Of a stretch of 21,670 nt of DNA, positions 15,204 to 21,573 are shown piece after piece. The position numbers and the translations under genes were made by a program. Where the stretch lies: the NCBI GenBank assembly GCA_045614505.1, contig JAZLDA010000090.1:1-21670 (forward strand), given 5' to 3'. The DNA comes from SIG607 sp045614505. GTDB lineage: Bacteria > Bacillota > Clostridia > Oscillospirales > Acutalibacteraceae. The notes under the pieces are model-generated. The model was not told where the DNA came from. It saw nothing but the letters and a program-made list of their open reading frames with translations, and made no database searches. Each line of letters begins with the position of its first letter. The stretch's first letter is position 1.

Positions 15204-16846
15204 TACTTGTTTCTCCTTCTAAAGAATATGACGAATGCAACTACCAACACGGCTACGGGAATAACGCCTACGAATATCCATCTCATAGCCTCTGCCGAAG
15301 CGCTTGAGGTAACATAAAGCTCGGTAGTAGCATCAATGGTTTTGTCTTCGAAAATAATCTGTGCCTCATTCATTCCCGTTGCATAACGCAATGCATTCAG
15401 AGCCGTGCCCTTGTAATCCACACGGCTTCCAAGACCCTCTATATACTCCTGAGAAATAAAGTCAATACTGGAGAAAGCAACAACTCGGCTGAATACGCTC
15501 TTTTGGGTATCGTTATCAAAATCCTCTTCGGTAGAAATAATTGCGTATGAAAGTTTGCGCTTTTCAAGGCTCTCATCGGGAGCAACGGAAACGTCGGTAT
15601 TAATGGGAACGATTACGGATGAGCCGTTTGTACCGATTATGGTTTCTGTTGTTCTTCCCGCATAGCTCTGTCCGTTTTCATACATAGGAATGTTATAACC
15701 GGTTCTGTATAAATCGCCGACAGACACGCTTGTATTTCTTTGTCCGAAAGAAATATTAACAGAATAGTCACCTTCAACATGGTAATTGGGGTCAGTCTCA
15801 AGAACAATTCCGTTTTCTACTGCAATTCCCCATTCGCCAAGGAAGTTATAGAGGTTGGGTAAATTCTGATAGCCCGTGTCACCGTAGAAAAGCAGGGTCT
15901 TGCCGAGCTTTCCGCCGTTTTCAAGGAATATGCTCAGCGCATCAAGCTCGTCCTTTGTAAAATCTGCAGTGGGAGCGCAGATAACCACCGCATCGTACTC
16001 TGAGGGAATGGTCTTTATAAGCTCATCATTTATATCCTCAACAACAAAGTTATTGAGGTTCAGTATATTTCTGTAGTAGTCAAATGCCGCAGCCTTGCTG
16101 TGAGAAGCAAGGAAGGCAACCTTTTTGGTCTCTTCGCTGGTTACAGATGCAACTGCGCTGGTAAGAGAGGTCTCAAGGCGAGAGCCTGTAATATAGTAAT
16201 AGTCATAGTTGTAGGCAGCCATGCCTGTGGTGTCCTCAGCGGTATAGATGTCAGCAAGCGTTAAAAGTCTGGAATTATCAATCTGAGCGCCTTCCTTTGA
16301 TTTAAAGGAGCTGGTTACCAGAATATCGCCGTAATTGAAAAGCTCCTGATACCTAGTGACAATCTCACCAATCTGAGTGCCGTAGGGGTCCATATAAACA
16401 ACCGAGATGTTATCACTCAGTTCATCATAAAGCTCCAGGAAACGGGTGGTCTGAACATAATAATCCGAAGTAGTAGCGGAATATCCCATCTGATTAGCGT
16501 AGTACTCCATATATCCGCCGCTGTATTCGCCTGCAGAGCCTGCTATTACATAAATAACAACCTCTTTGTCAACGTTTCTCAGGTATTCCTTGTTTTCGTC
16601 ACTGATAGAATGCTTTTTATCGGTGGTAAGGTCATACTCAAGGTTAACTCTGTCTGCAAGGAAGCCTACCAGCAAATTGAGCACAATAGCGCCCACAATT
16701 ACCAGAGCGATAACCGCAACGGCATAGCCTCCGCGTTTAAACAAAAATTTATTGGTCACTTTTTCCTTTTTGCTTCCAAAAAGGGCCTTAAACAGGCGGG
16801 GGAAGAACTTAAGAACTGCTCTTAAAATATTCAAAAACAAACTCAT
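15203..16846 (-). CDS. GldG-like ABC transporter auxiliary protein
   Basis: A 547-residue protein with an N-terminal membrane helix (about 41-61) followed by LEYDLTTDKKHSIS and a strand-rich region (EVVIYVIAG), the hallmark opening of the GldG / ABC_transp_aux family. A Rossmann-like central region includes KKVAFLASHSKA and the stretch EYDAVVICAPTADFTKDELD, resembling the periplasmic IFT52/GldG-type fold. A C-terminal membrane helix (about 521-541) ends in the positive sequence FFRRRNK. In Bacteroidetes GldAFG is linked to gliding; in Clostridia homologues have no proven role and gliding should not be assumed. It lies 17 bases after the permease gene and is coupled to the DUF4340 gene. Confidence 0.84.
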   Translation of the reverse strand: MSLFLNILRAVLKFFPRLFKALFGSKKEKVTNKFLFKRGGYAVAVIALVIVGAIVLNLLVGFLADRVNLEYDLTTDKKHSISDENKEYLRNVDKEVVIYVIAGSAGEYSGGYMEYYANQMGYSATTSDYYVQTTRFLELYDELSDNISVVYMDPYGTQIGEIVTRYQELFNYGDILVTSSFKSKEGAQIDNSRLLTLADIYTAEDTTGMAAYNYDYYYITGSRLETSLTSAVASVTSEETKKVAFLASHSKAAAFDYYRNILNLNNFVVEDINDELIKTIPSEYDAVVICAPTADFTKDELDALSIFLENGGKLGKTLLFYGDTGYQNLPNLYNFLGEWGIAVENGIVLETDPNYHVEGDYSVNISFGQRNTSVSVGDLYRTGYNIPMYENGQSYAGRTTETIIGTNGSSVIVPINTDVSVAPDESLEKRKLSYAIISTEEDFDNDTQKSVFSRVVAFSSIDFISQEYIEGLGSRVDYKGTALNALRYATGMNEAQIIFEDKTIDATTELYVTSSASAEAMRWIFVGVIPVAVLVVAFVIFFRRRNK

Positions 16847-16863
16847 TTAATTCCGCCTCCTTC

Positions 16864-17568
16864 TTAAGCCCATCTGCGCTTCTCTACAGAACGCACCGAA
16901 AGGAATATGAACACCGCAATAACGGTGATGTAGTAAACTAAATCTTCTACCTTTAAAATACTGTCTGAAAATGAAGTGTATCTGTCAAGCAGTGCAAAGG
17001 CAGAAGCGATTTTTGTGAGCCACTCGATTCCTATAAGCTCGAAAATCGTGGAAATGAACATAAGAACGATATTGGCAACCACCGAAAGAACTGCCGCAAG
17101 AGCGGTGCTCTCGGTAAGGGAAGAAATGAAAATACCTATTGCAATAAGGGTTGCGCCAAGAAGCAGTGTTCCAAGTATTGCATAAAGGAAAAGAAGCCAG
17201 TTAACCGAAGTATGATAAGAAACGATTATCTGGAAAATAAGCAGAGGGGCATTTGCAATGGCATAAACCGAAAGACATGCCCAGAACTTGCCCATAATAA
17301 GACTCGTTACCGAAATGGGCGCTGTGAGAAGCACCTGGTCAACCTTCTGACGCTTATCCTCACTGATTGTTCTCATTGTAAGAAGCGGAATGAGGAATAT
17401 GGTCAGATAAAGAGGATACATAAAGGGAATGGCAAAAACCGTTGTACTGCCTGCCTCGTAAACGGCGGCAAACATAAGTCCTTCGATTGCAAAGAAGGCG
17501 GCAAAAAATACGTATGAAATAAGAGAGGTAAAGTATGCTCTCATTTCTCTTTTATAAATTGCACCCAT
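16864..17568 (-). CDS. ABC-2 type transporter permease (GldF-like)
   Basis: A 234-residue membrane protein with six hydrophobic segments (about 14-34, 50-70, 98-120, 130-155, 160-182, 208-226), typical of one-domain ABC-2 permeases. The segment TMRTISEDKRQKVDQVLLTAPIS between TM2 and TM3 is the characteristic cytoplasmic coupling region of this group. Its ATG directly abuts the ATPase stop (TAA-ATG), with the AGGAG ribosome-binding site inside the ATPase gene, so the two are made together as a transporter. The cargo is unknown. Confidence 0.9.
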   Translation of the reverse strand: MGAIYKREMRAYFTSLISYVFFAAFFAIEGLMFAAVYEAGSTTVFAIPFMYPLYLTIFLIPLLTMRTISEDKRQKVDQVLLTAPISVTSLIMGKFWACLSVYAIANAPLLIFQIIVSYHTSVNWLLFLYAILGTLLLGATLIAIGIFISSLTESTALAAVLSVVANIVLMFISTIFELIGIEWLTKIASAFALLDRYTSFSDSILKVEDLVYYITVIAVFIFLSVRSVEKRRWA

Positions 17569-18564
17569 TTATATCTCCTCCTCTTCTTCTGTATTTTCCA
17601 CGGTCTGTGGAGCATCAAAATACTCTCTCATATCGTCTTCGCCTGTAAGACGCAGGAATATCTGCTCAAGGGTAAGCTCATTACTGCGAAGAGAAAGAAT
17701 AACCTTTCCGCGTTCAGCAAGACGCTTCGAAACATCTGCTCTTATGTCACAGCCTTCCTCAGGCTCAATGTGGTAATCTCTGCTTCCGGTCTCAAGCTCA
17801 CCGAGACAGGTAATACTTTTAACATTTTTTACGCTGTTAAGCACACCTGTAACATCGTCTTCCTTGCCGATAATTCTGGCAACAAGAGAATGGTCATCGG
17901 AAAGATTTTTTGAAAGGTTCTCGGCAGTGTCGTCGGCAATGATATGACCGCGGTTAATAATAATAACGCGCTTGCAGACAGCCTGTACCTCTGAGAGGAT
18001 ATGAGATGAAAGAATAATGGTGTGGTTTTTTCCCAGCTTTGTAATAAGGTCGCGTATTTCAATTATCTGCTTGGGGTCAAGACCAACGGTAGGCTCGTCC
18101 AGAATAAGTACATCGGGATTGCCCACAAGTGCGCCTGCAATACCTACACGCTGACGGAATCCCTTGGAAAGGTTTTTGATAAGTCTTCCTTCAACCTCGG
18201 TGATTCTCACCAGACGGATAATCTCGTCAATGTGCGCCTTTTTGGGGAATCTTACCTTTTTAAGATTGTAAATAAAATAGAGATACTCTCTCACCGTCAT
18301 ATCAAGATAGAGCGGCGGAATCTCGGGAAGATAGCCGATTCTCTTTTTAGCCAGCTCAGGGTCGCTCATAATGTTGTAGCCATCGATTTCTACGTTGCCC
18401 TGAGTAAGAGAAAGATATCCGGTAAGAATATTCATAATAGTGGATTTACCGGCACCGTTGGGACCCAGAAAGCCTACAACCTCGCCCTTGCTTATGTGGA
18501 AGCTGGCATCCTTGACCGCAAGATGTGTACCGTACCTTTTGCTCAGTCCGGAAACTTTAATCAT
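17569..18564 (-). CDS. ABC transporter ATP-binding protein (GldA-like)
   Basis: A 331-residue ATPase. Walker A is GPNGAGKS (residues 34-41), the signature is LSKGFRQRVG (132-141), Walker B with D-loop is LILDEPTVGLDP (153-164), and the switch histidine is H188 in ILSSHILSE. About 100 extra residues after the nucleotide-binding domain, ending in an acidic tail (ENTEEEEEI), are typical of the long CcmA/GldA-like group. It powers the ABC-2 permease encoded immediately downstream. The ATG has a GAGGAG site at 9-base spacing. It is first gene of a four-gene operon with its own promoter at 18656-18684. Confidence 0.95.
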   Translation of the reverse strand: MIKVSGLSKRYGTHLAVKDASFHISKGEVVGFLGPNGAGKSTIMNILTGYLSLTQGNVEIDGYNIMSDPELAKKRIGYLPEIPPLYLDMTVREYLYFIYNLKKVRFPKKAHIDEIIRLVRITEVEGRLIKNLSKGFRQRVGIAGALVGNPDVLILDEPTVGLDPKQIIEIRDLITKLGKNHTIILSSHILSEVQAVCKRVIIINRGHIIADDTAENLSKNLSDDHSLVARIIGKEDDVTGVLNSVKNVKSITCLGELETGSRDYHIEPEEGCDIRADVSKRLAERGKVILSLRSNELTLEQIFLRLTGEDDMREYFDAPQTVENTEEEEEI

Positions 18565-18593
18565 TTAGGAACACTCCTCTGCTTTTAATCTTC

Positions 18594-18637
18594 TATAGTT
18601 TACTATACAATATTAACGGAATTGTAAACAAACTATA
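18594..18637. promoter_or_regulatory. Inverted repeat in the 5' leader of the ABC exporter operon
   Basis: TATAGTTT (18594-18601) and AAACTATA (18630-18637) are exact inverted copies. Nested and partly overlapping inside are GTTTAC/GTAAAC (18598-18603, 18624-18629) and TACAAT/ATTGTA (18606-18611, 18621-18626). It lies between the predicted start of transcription and the ribosome-binding site. It may be a repressor operator or an RNA structure; no regulator gene is adjacent. All parts are AT-rich, so chance contributes. Confidence 0.4.
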
Positions 18638-18655
18638 AATTGTTCATACGGAAAT

Positions 18656-18684
18656 ATTATACATTATTTATAAAAGGATATCAA
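18656..18684 (-). promoter_or_regulatory. Promoter of the ABC exporter operon
   Basis: On the minus strand TTGATA (18679-18684), 17 bases, TATAAT (18656-18661). This predicts an RNA start about 18649 and a leader of about 85 bases before the ATPase gene. It is divergent from the tRNA promoter, with about 27 bases between the two -35 boxes. Confidence 0.78.
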
Positions 18685-18711
18685 GTATTTTTAGTTTGCC
18701 GAAAAAAACAC

Positions 18712-18740
18712 TTGACAAGAACAGAACAAGTTGATATAAT
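18712..18740 (+). promoter_or_regulatory. Consensus promoter for the tRNA-Met/tRNA-Glu unit
   Basis: TTGACA (18712-18717), 17 bases, TATAAT (18735-18740): both boxes match the housekeeping consensus exactly, as expected for stable RNA genes. The tRNA-Met gene starts 34 bases after the -10 box. Confidence 0.93.
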
Positions 18741-18773
18741 GTCAAGGTCACGAAATGTGACGCGAATAAAGAT

Positions 18774-18850
18774 GGCGATATAGCTCAGTTGGCTAGAGCA
18801 TGCGGTTCATACCCGCAGTGTCGTAGGTTCAAGTCCCACTATCGCCACCA
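18774..18850 (+). tRNA. tRNA-Met (CAT), elongator
   Basis: A full cloverleaf with encoded CCA. The acceptor GGCGATA pairs perfectly with TATCGCC (18840-18846), the discriminator is A, and the anticodon stem TGCGG/CCGCA holds loop TTCATAC with anticodon CAT at 18808-18810. The paired first base (G1-C72) argues against initiator tRNA-fMet, and the anticodon arm is unlike tRNA-Ile(CAT). The T stem GTAGG/CCCAC has an A-C mismatch in the middle (18825 with 18837). It is first in a two-tRNA transcript. Confidence 0.93.
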
Positions 18851-18852
18851 AT

Positions 18853-18928
18853 GGCCCGGTGGTCAAGAGGCCTAAGACACCGCCCTTTCACGGCGGTAAC
18901 ACGAGTTCGAATCTCGTCCGGGTCACCA
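18853..18928 (+). tRNA. tRNA-Glu (TTC)
   Basis: A full cloverleaf with encoded CCA, two bases after tRNA-Met. The acceptor GGCCCGG pairs with CCGGGTC (18918-18924, one G-T pair), discriminator A. The anticodon stem CCGCC/GGCGG holds loop CTTTCAC with anticodon TTC at 18887-18889. The T arm is ACGAG-TTCGAAT-CTCGT. Its last 21 bases (18908-18928) are repeated exactly at 19076-19096. Confidence 0.95.
18908..18928 (+). repeat. 21-bp direct repeat, copy 1: 3' end of tRNA-Glu
   Basis: This copy is the functional tRNA end: from the C of the T loop through the T stem, acceptor strand and CCA. It is identical to 19076-19096, 168 bases downstream. A tRNA 3' end repeated in direct orientation is the classic footprint (attB-like core) of elements that insert into tRNA genes. 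Confidence 0.85.
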
Positions 18929-18936
18929 GAAAAATG

Positions 18937-18967
18937 AAAGTCGCGTTTTTGCGGCTTTTATTTTTTT
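18937..18967 (+). terminator. Intrinsic terminator of the tRNA unit
   Basis: AAAGTCGC (18937-18944) pairs with GCGGCTTT (18951-18958) with one G-T pair and a T-rich loop, followed by a run of T residues to 18967. It lies 8 bases after the tRNA-Glu CCA end. Confidence 0.85.
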
Positions 18968-18980
18968 GCTGCGAAGCAGT

Positions 18981-19096
18981 GCGAGATTCGAACAGGGCAA
19001 TTCAACGAATAGAAACAGTCCGGGGGACTGTTTCGGTGCCCGCGTGCGTGCCGACGAGCGCAGAAGCGAGGCGGGCGAATCTCGTCCGGGTCACCA
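18981..19096 (+). mobile_element. Candidate small tRNA-associated non-coding element or element remnant
   Basis: The segment has no credible protein gene and is GC-rich in its second half. It opens with GCGAGATTCG (18981-18990), an inverted match (9 of 9 bases from 18982) to CGAATCTCG at 19076-19084, and ends with the repeated tRNA-Glu 3' end and CCA. Inside are CAGTCC-GGG-GGACTG (19017-19031) and a GCCCGC/GCGGGC pair (19038-19043 with 19071-19076). It could be a residue of an integrated element, a short non-autonomous repeat that targets tRNA ends, or a decayed tRNA copy. The boundaries and mobile nature are inference. Confidence 0.42.
19076..19096 (+). repeat. 21-bp direct repeat, copy 2 (attachment-site-like)
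   Basis: An exact duplicate of the T loop to CCA end of the tRNA-Glu gene, without the 5' two thirds of a tRNA. The preceding base differs (G instead of T) and the following bases are A-rich in both copies. It cannot form a cloverleaf with the sequence upstream. Confidence 0.85.
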
Positions 19097-19102
19097 AAAA
19101 AT

Positions 19103-19285
19103 CCATTGCGAAAGCAATGGTATATCATCAACGATAGCACAGCTATCGTTGTATCTCATCAGCCGTCAGGCTGTATATCATCACGCATAGCGTGTATAAA
19201 AACCTCTTTCGCAATGATATATGCAAGGCTTACGCCTTGATGAGATGTAAGGCTTCGCTTTAATTATATACAATGCTCCGCATTG
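19103..19285. repeat. Array of seven mini-hairpins with recurring AT-rich linkers
   Basis: Seven short stem-loops follow in a row: 19103-19120 (7 bp, GAAA loop), 19129-19151 (10 bp, ACA loop), 19160-19173 (5 bp), 19182-19194 (5 bp), 19224-19239 (6 bp), 19248-19262 (6 bp with one G-T), and 19271-19285 (6 bp). Stems differ from one another. Linkers recur: TATATCATCA at 19121-19130 and 19174-19183, TGTATCTCATCA at 19150-19161, then inverted as AATGATATA (19213-19221) and TGATGAGATGTA (19238-19249). An 11-bp inverted repeat links 19104-19114 to 19206-19216. It has no coding potential. Confidence 0.75.
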
Positions 19286-19311
19286 ATTTAATATCTCATT
19301 TGTGCTATAAT
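19283..19311 (+). promoter_or_regulatory. Promoter of rsmI and the LCP gene
   Basis: TTGATT (19283-19288), 17 bases, TATAAT (19306-19311), with TG-C before the -10 box (extended -10). RNA would start about 19318, some 24 bases before the rsmI ATG. The first three bases of the -35 box are the end of the last mini-hairpin. Confidence 0.78.
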
Positions 19312-19341
19312 ACCCTTAACCAACTTTCTTCGAGGTGCATT

Positions 19342-20160
19342 ATGAGCGGAAAACTTTATTTAGTGGGAACTCCCATAGGAAATCTGGGCGATTTATCCCC
19401 TCGCGCTGCCGAAACTCTGCGCACGGTGGACTTTATTGCCGCTGAGGATACCAGAGTTACCGTAAAACTTCTTAATCATTTAGGGATAAAGAAGTCTATG
19501 CTTTCTTATTATGAGCATAATAAAAAGGAAAGAGGCGGCGAAATAATTTCGCGACTTCTTTCGGGAGAAAACTGTGCTCTTGTTACCGATGCAGGTATGC
19601 CTGCAATTTCCGACCCCGGCGAGGATATGGTAAAGCTGGCCTTCGAGCACGGCATTGAAATCGAATCTGTTCCCGGTCCCAGCGCACTTATAACCGCTCT
19701 GGCAATTTCCGGTATGCCCTCGGGAAGATTTACCTTTGAAGGCTTCCTTACTATGAATAAGCCGGGCAGACGCGCCCACCTCGCAGAGCTCAAAGACGAA
19801 AAGCGCACTATGATTTTTTACGAGGCGCCACACAAGCTTCTTGCCACACTTAAAGATATGCTCAGCGTTTTCGGTGACAGGCAAATCGCCCTTGTGAGAG
19901 AGCTCACCAAAATACACGAAGAGGTTATTCACACCACACTTTCTGCCGCAGCTGAAAAATACACCGATACTCCTCCAAAGGGAGAATTCGTTTTAATTGT
20001 TTCGGGCAAAAGCGAGGAAGCGAAAACATATACCCTTGAAGAGGCAATTATCCTTGCAAAGGAATTCTTTGATAACGGAGATTCCGCTTCCCTTGCGGCA
20101 AAGAAGGCGGCAGAAATAACAGGTATCAAAAAAGGCGATATCTACCGTGGTTTGTGTTAA
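19342..20160 (+). CDS. rsmI: 16S rRNA (cytidine1402-2'-O)-methyltransferase
   Basis: A 272-residue SAM-dependent methyltransferase of the tetrapyrrole-methylase fold that modifies the ribose of C1402 in the decoding centre of 16S rRNA. The family signatures are LYLVGTPIGNLGDLSPRA at the N terminus, AAEDTRVTVKLLNHLGI, LVTDAGMPAISDPGE, the P-GPSALITALAISG loop and EAPHKL. I chose the ATG at 19342 because the family begins with this GKLYLVGTPIGN strand, it has GAGGTG just upstream, and it lies after the predicted transcription start; an upstream in-frame ATG at 19273 lies inside the hairpin array and before the promoter. The LCP gene follows after 21 bases, probably in the same transcript. Confidence 0.97.
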   Translation: MSGKLYLVGTPIGNLGDLSPRAAETLRTVDFIAAEDTRVTVKLLNHLGIKKSMLSYYEHNKKERGGEIISRLLSGENCALVTDAGMPAISDPGEDMVKLAFEHGIEIESVPGPSALITALAISGMPSGRFTFEGFLTMNKPGRRAHLAELKDEKRTMIFYEAPHKLLATLKDMLSVFGDRQIALVRELTKIHEEVIHTTLSAAAEKYTDTPPKGEFVLIVSGKSEEAKTYTLEEAIILAKEFFDNGDSASLAAKKAAEITGIKKGDIYRGLC

Positions 20161-20181
20161 TTTAAAAAAGGAAGAAAACAA

Positions 20182-21525
20182 ATGGCTAATAAAAATAACA
20201 ATATAGATTTGAATTCTTATTACTCGGGCGGAAATACAAAAAGAAACAATGTGAGGAAAAAGAAGCGTAAAAAGGCGGGAATTGCCCTGCTCTGCATTGT
20301 GCTTACCATTGCTGTGCTTGTTACCTCGCTTTTTGCCTACGCGCTTATTGTGATGGGCAAAATCAACCGCGACGGCGAATTTAATGATGCAAACCTTAAA
20401 GAACTGGGAATTAACGGAATTATAGACGAAAATGTCATTAATATTGCTCTCTTCGGCGTGGACACCCGCGAGGTGGGTGATTTCTCGGGCAGAAGCGACT
20501 CCATAATGATTTTAAGCGTCGATAAAAAGGATAATACCATAAAGCTGGTGTCCATAATGCGAGACAGCCTTGTCCCAATTGAAAAGGAAAGCGGCACCAC
20601 CTACGGAAAAATAAATTCGGCTTATGCCTCGGGCGGCCCCGTTCTTGCCGTAAAGACCCTTAACACCCTTTTCGGGCTGGATATAAGAGATTATGCCACC
20701 GTAAACTTCTACGGTATGGCTGATATCATTGATGCCGTAGGCGGAATTGATGTGGAAATTTCTCAAAATGAAATTGATGCACACCTTGGTATTAACGCCA
20801 TGATAAACGAGCAGTGCCTCTACCTTGACCTAAATCCCAGAGATTACTTTGTGAAAAAGGCGGGTGTTCAGCATTTAAACGGCGTACAGGCGGTTGCCTA
20901 TGCCCGTATCCGTCACGCCAGAACTGCCTCGGGCAATCACAGTGACTACGGCAGAACGGAAAGACAGCGTCTTGTTATGAAGCTGCTGCTGGAAAAAGCT
21001 CTCTCCACTTCCCCCTTAAAATATCCCACCCTTATAAGCAAGCTGACCCCCTATATAAAAACCTCTCTGTCCAACACCGAAATGCTTTCTCTGGCGTTTT
21101 TTCTTGTGGGCAGACCGGAAATGCTACAGTCCCGCGTTCCCAGTGATGAATACATTATTGACGACAACTTTAAGGGCGCAGGCTCTTCTGCCGTTTACTA
21201 TAACTATGAGTTTGCAGGAAAGGTGCTGCGCGCCTTCTTCTATGATGACATAACCCCTGAGGATTACTTCAGTGAATACGGAGTTGACAAAACCAAATGG
21301 TTTACCGCCTCCGGCAATTACATCAGCGAAGACGACGACGAGCCCGCCGTCGACGATACCCCCGAAAACGACACATCGAGTGAGGATACCTCTTGTGAAG
21401 ATACAAGCTCCGACGAAATTCCGAGTGAGGACAGCTCTTCATCTGAAGACTCTGCCTCCTCCGACATCTCGTCAGAACCCTCATCAGGTGAAGACTCTAC
21501 TTCCTCAGACCCCTCTTTACCCTAA
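20182..21525 (+). CDS. LytR-CpsA-Psr (LCP) family cell-wall polymer ligase
   Basis: A 447-residue protein with a basic cytoplasmic N terminus (KRNNVRKKKRKK), one membrane helix (about 33-58) and an extracytoplasmic LCP domain (about 85-290). Family motifs are NIALFGVDTRE, GRSDSIMILSVD (D106), VSIMRDSLVPI (R127/D128), INSAYASGG, VGGIDVEI, YARIRH (R242, R244) and GRTERQR (R258). LCP enzymes transfer wall teichoic acid-like or capsular polymers from lipid carriers to peptidoglycan. Residues about 381-447 form a tail almost only of Ser, Asp, Glu, Thr and Pro, longer and more acidic than the plain family core. The ribosome-binding site is AGGAAG. It is second after rsmI, with a terminator downstream. 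Confidence 0.94.
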   Translation: MANKNNNIDLNSYYSGGNTKRNNVRKKKRKKAGIALLCIVLTIAVLVTSLFAYALIVMGKINRDGEFNDANLKELGINGIIDENVINIALFGVDTREVGDFSGRSDSIMILSVDKKDNTIKLVSIMRDSLVPIEKESGTTYGKINSAYASGGPVLAVKTLNTLFGLDIRDYATVNFYGMADIIDAVGGIDVEISQNEIDAHLGINAMINEQCLYLDLNPRDYFVKKAGVQHLNGVQAVAYARIRHARTASGNHSDYGRTERQRLVMKLLLEKALSTSPLKYPTLISKLTPYIKTSLSNTEMLSLAFFLVGRPEMLQSRVPSDEYIIDDNFKGAGSSAVYYNYEFAGKVLRAFFYDDITPEDYFSEYGVDKTKWFTASGNYISEDDDEPAVDDTPENDTSSEDTSCEDTSSDEIPSEDSSSSEDSASSDISSEPSSGEDSTSSDPSLP

Positions 21526-21540
21526 TCCCCTTTCCATAAA

Positions 21541-21572
21541 AAAACTGTATTGCCGAAGCAATACAGTTTTTT
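21541..21572. terminator. Intrinsic terminator, bidirectional
   Basis: A 13-bp perfect stem AAAACTGTATTGC / GCAATACAGTTTT with CGAA loop, flanked by A residues on the left and T residues on the right. It ends the rsmI-LCP transcript on the plus strand and suits the convergent minus-strand gene that ends at 21574. Confidence 0.93.
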
Positions 21573-21573
21573 A

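Noticed and set aside
18981..19096. A second, degraded full-length tRNA-Glu
   Set aside because: Only the last 21 bases match; no D arm or anticodon arm can be found upstream of the copy, so it is not simply a pseudo-tRNA, although an extreme truncation cannot be excluded.
18859..19137. 92-codon plus-strand open frame across tRNA-Glu and the downstream insert
   Set aside because: It translates a tRNA gene, its terminator and the tRNA-end copy; it begins inside the tRNA, has no ribosome-binding site and shows no protein-like domain. The minus-strand 60-codon frame at 18958-19140 and the plus-strand 74-codon frame at 18966-19190 are rejected for the same reasons.
19103..19285. CRISPR array
   Set aside because: The recurring parts are only about 10 bases and AT-rich, the intervening parts are palindromes of 13-23 bases and not unique spacers, and no cas genes are nearby.
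19273..19341. Upstream ATG at 19273 as the rsmI start
   Set aside because: It would lie inside the last mini-hairpin and upstream of the predicted transcription start, and the added 23 residues do not belong to the family, which begins at GKLYLVGTPIGN.
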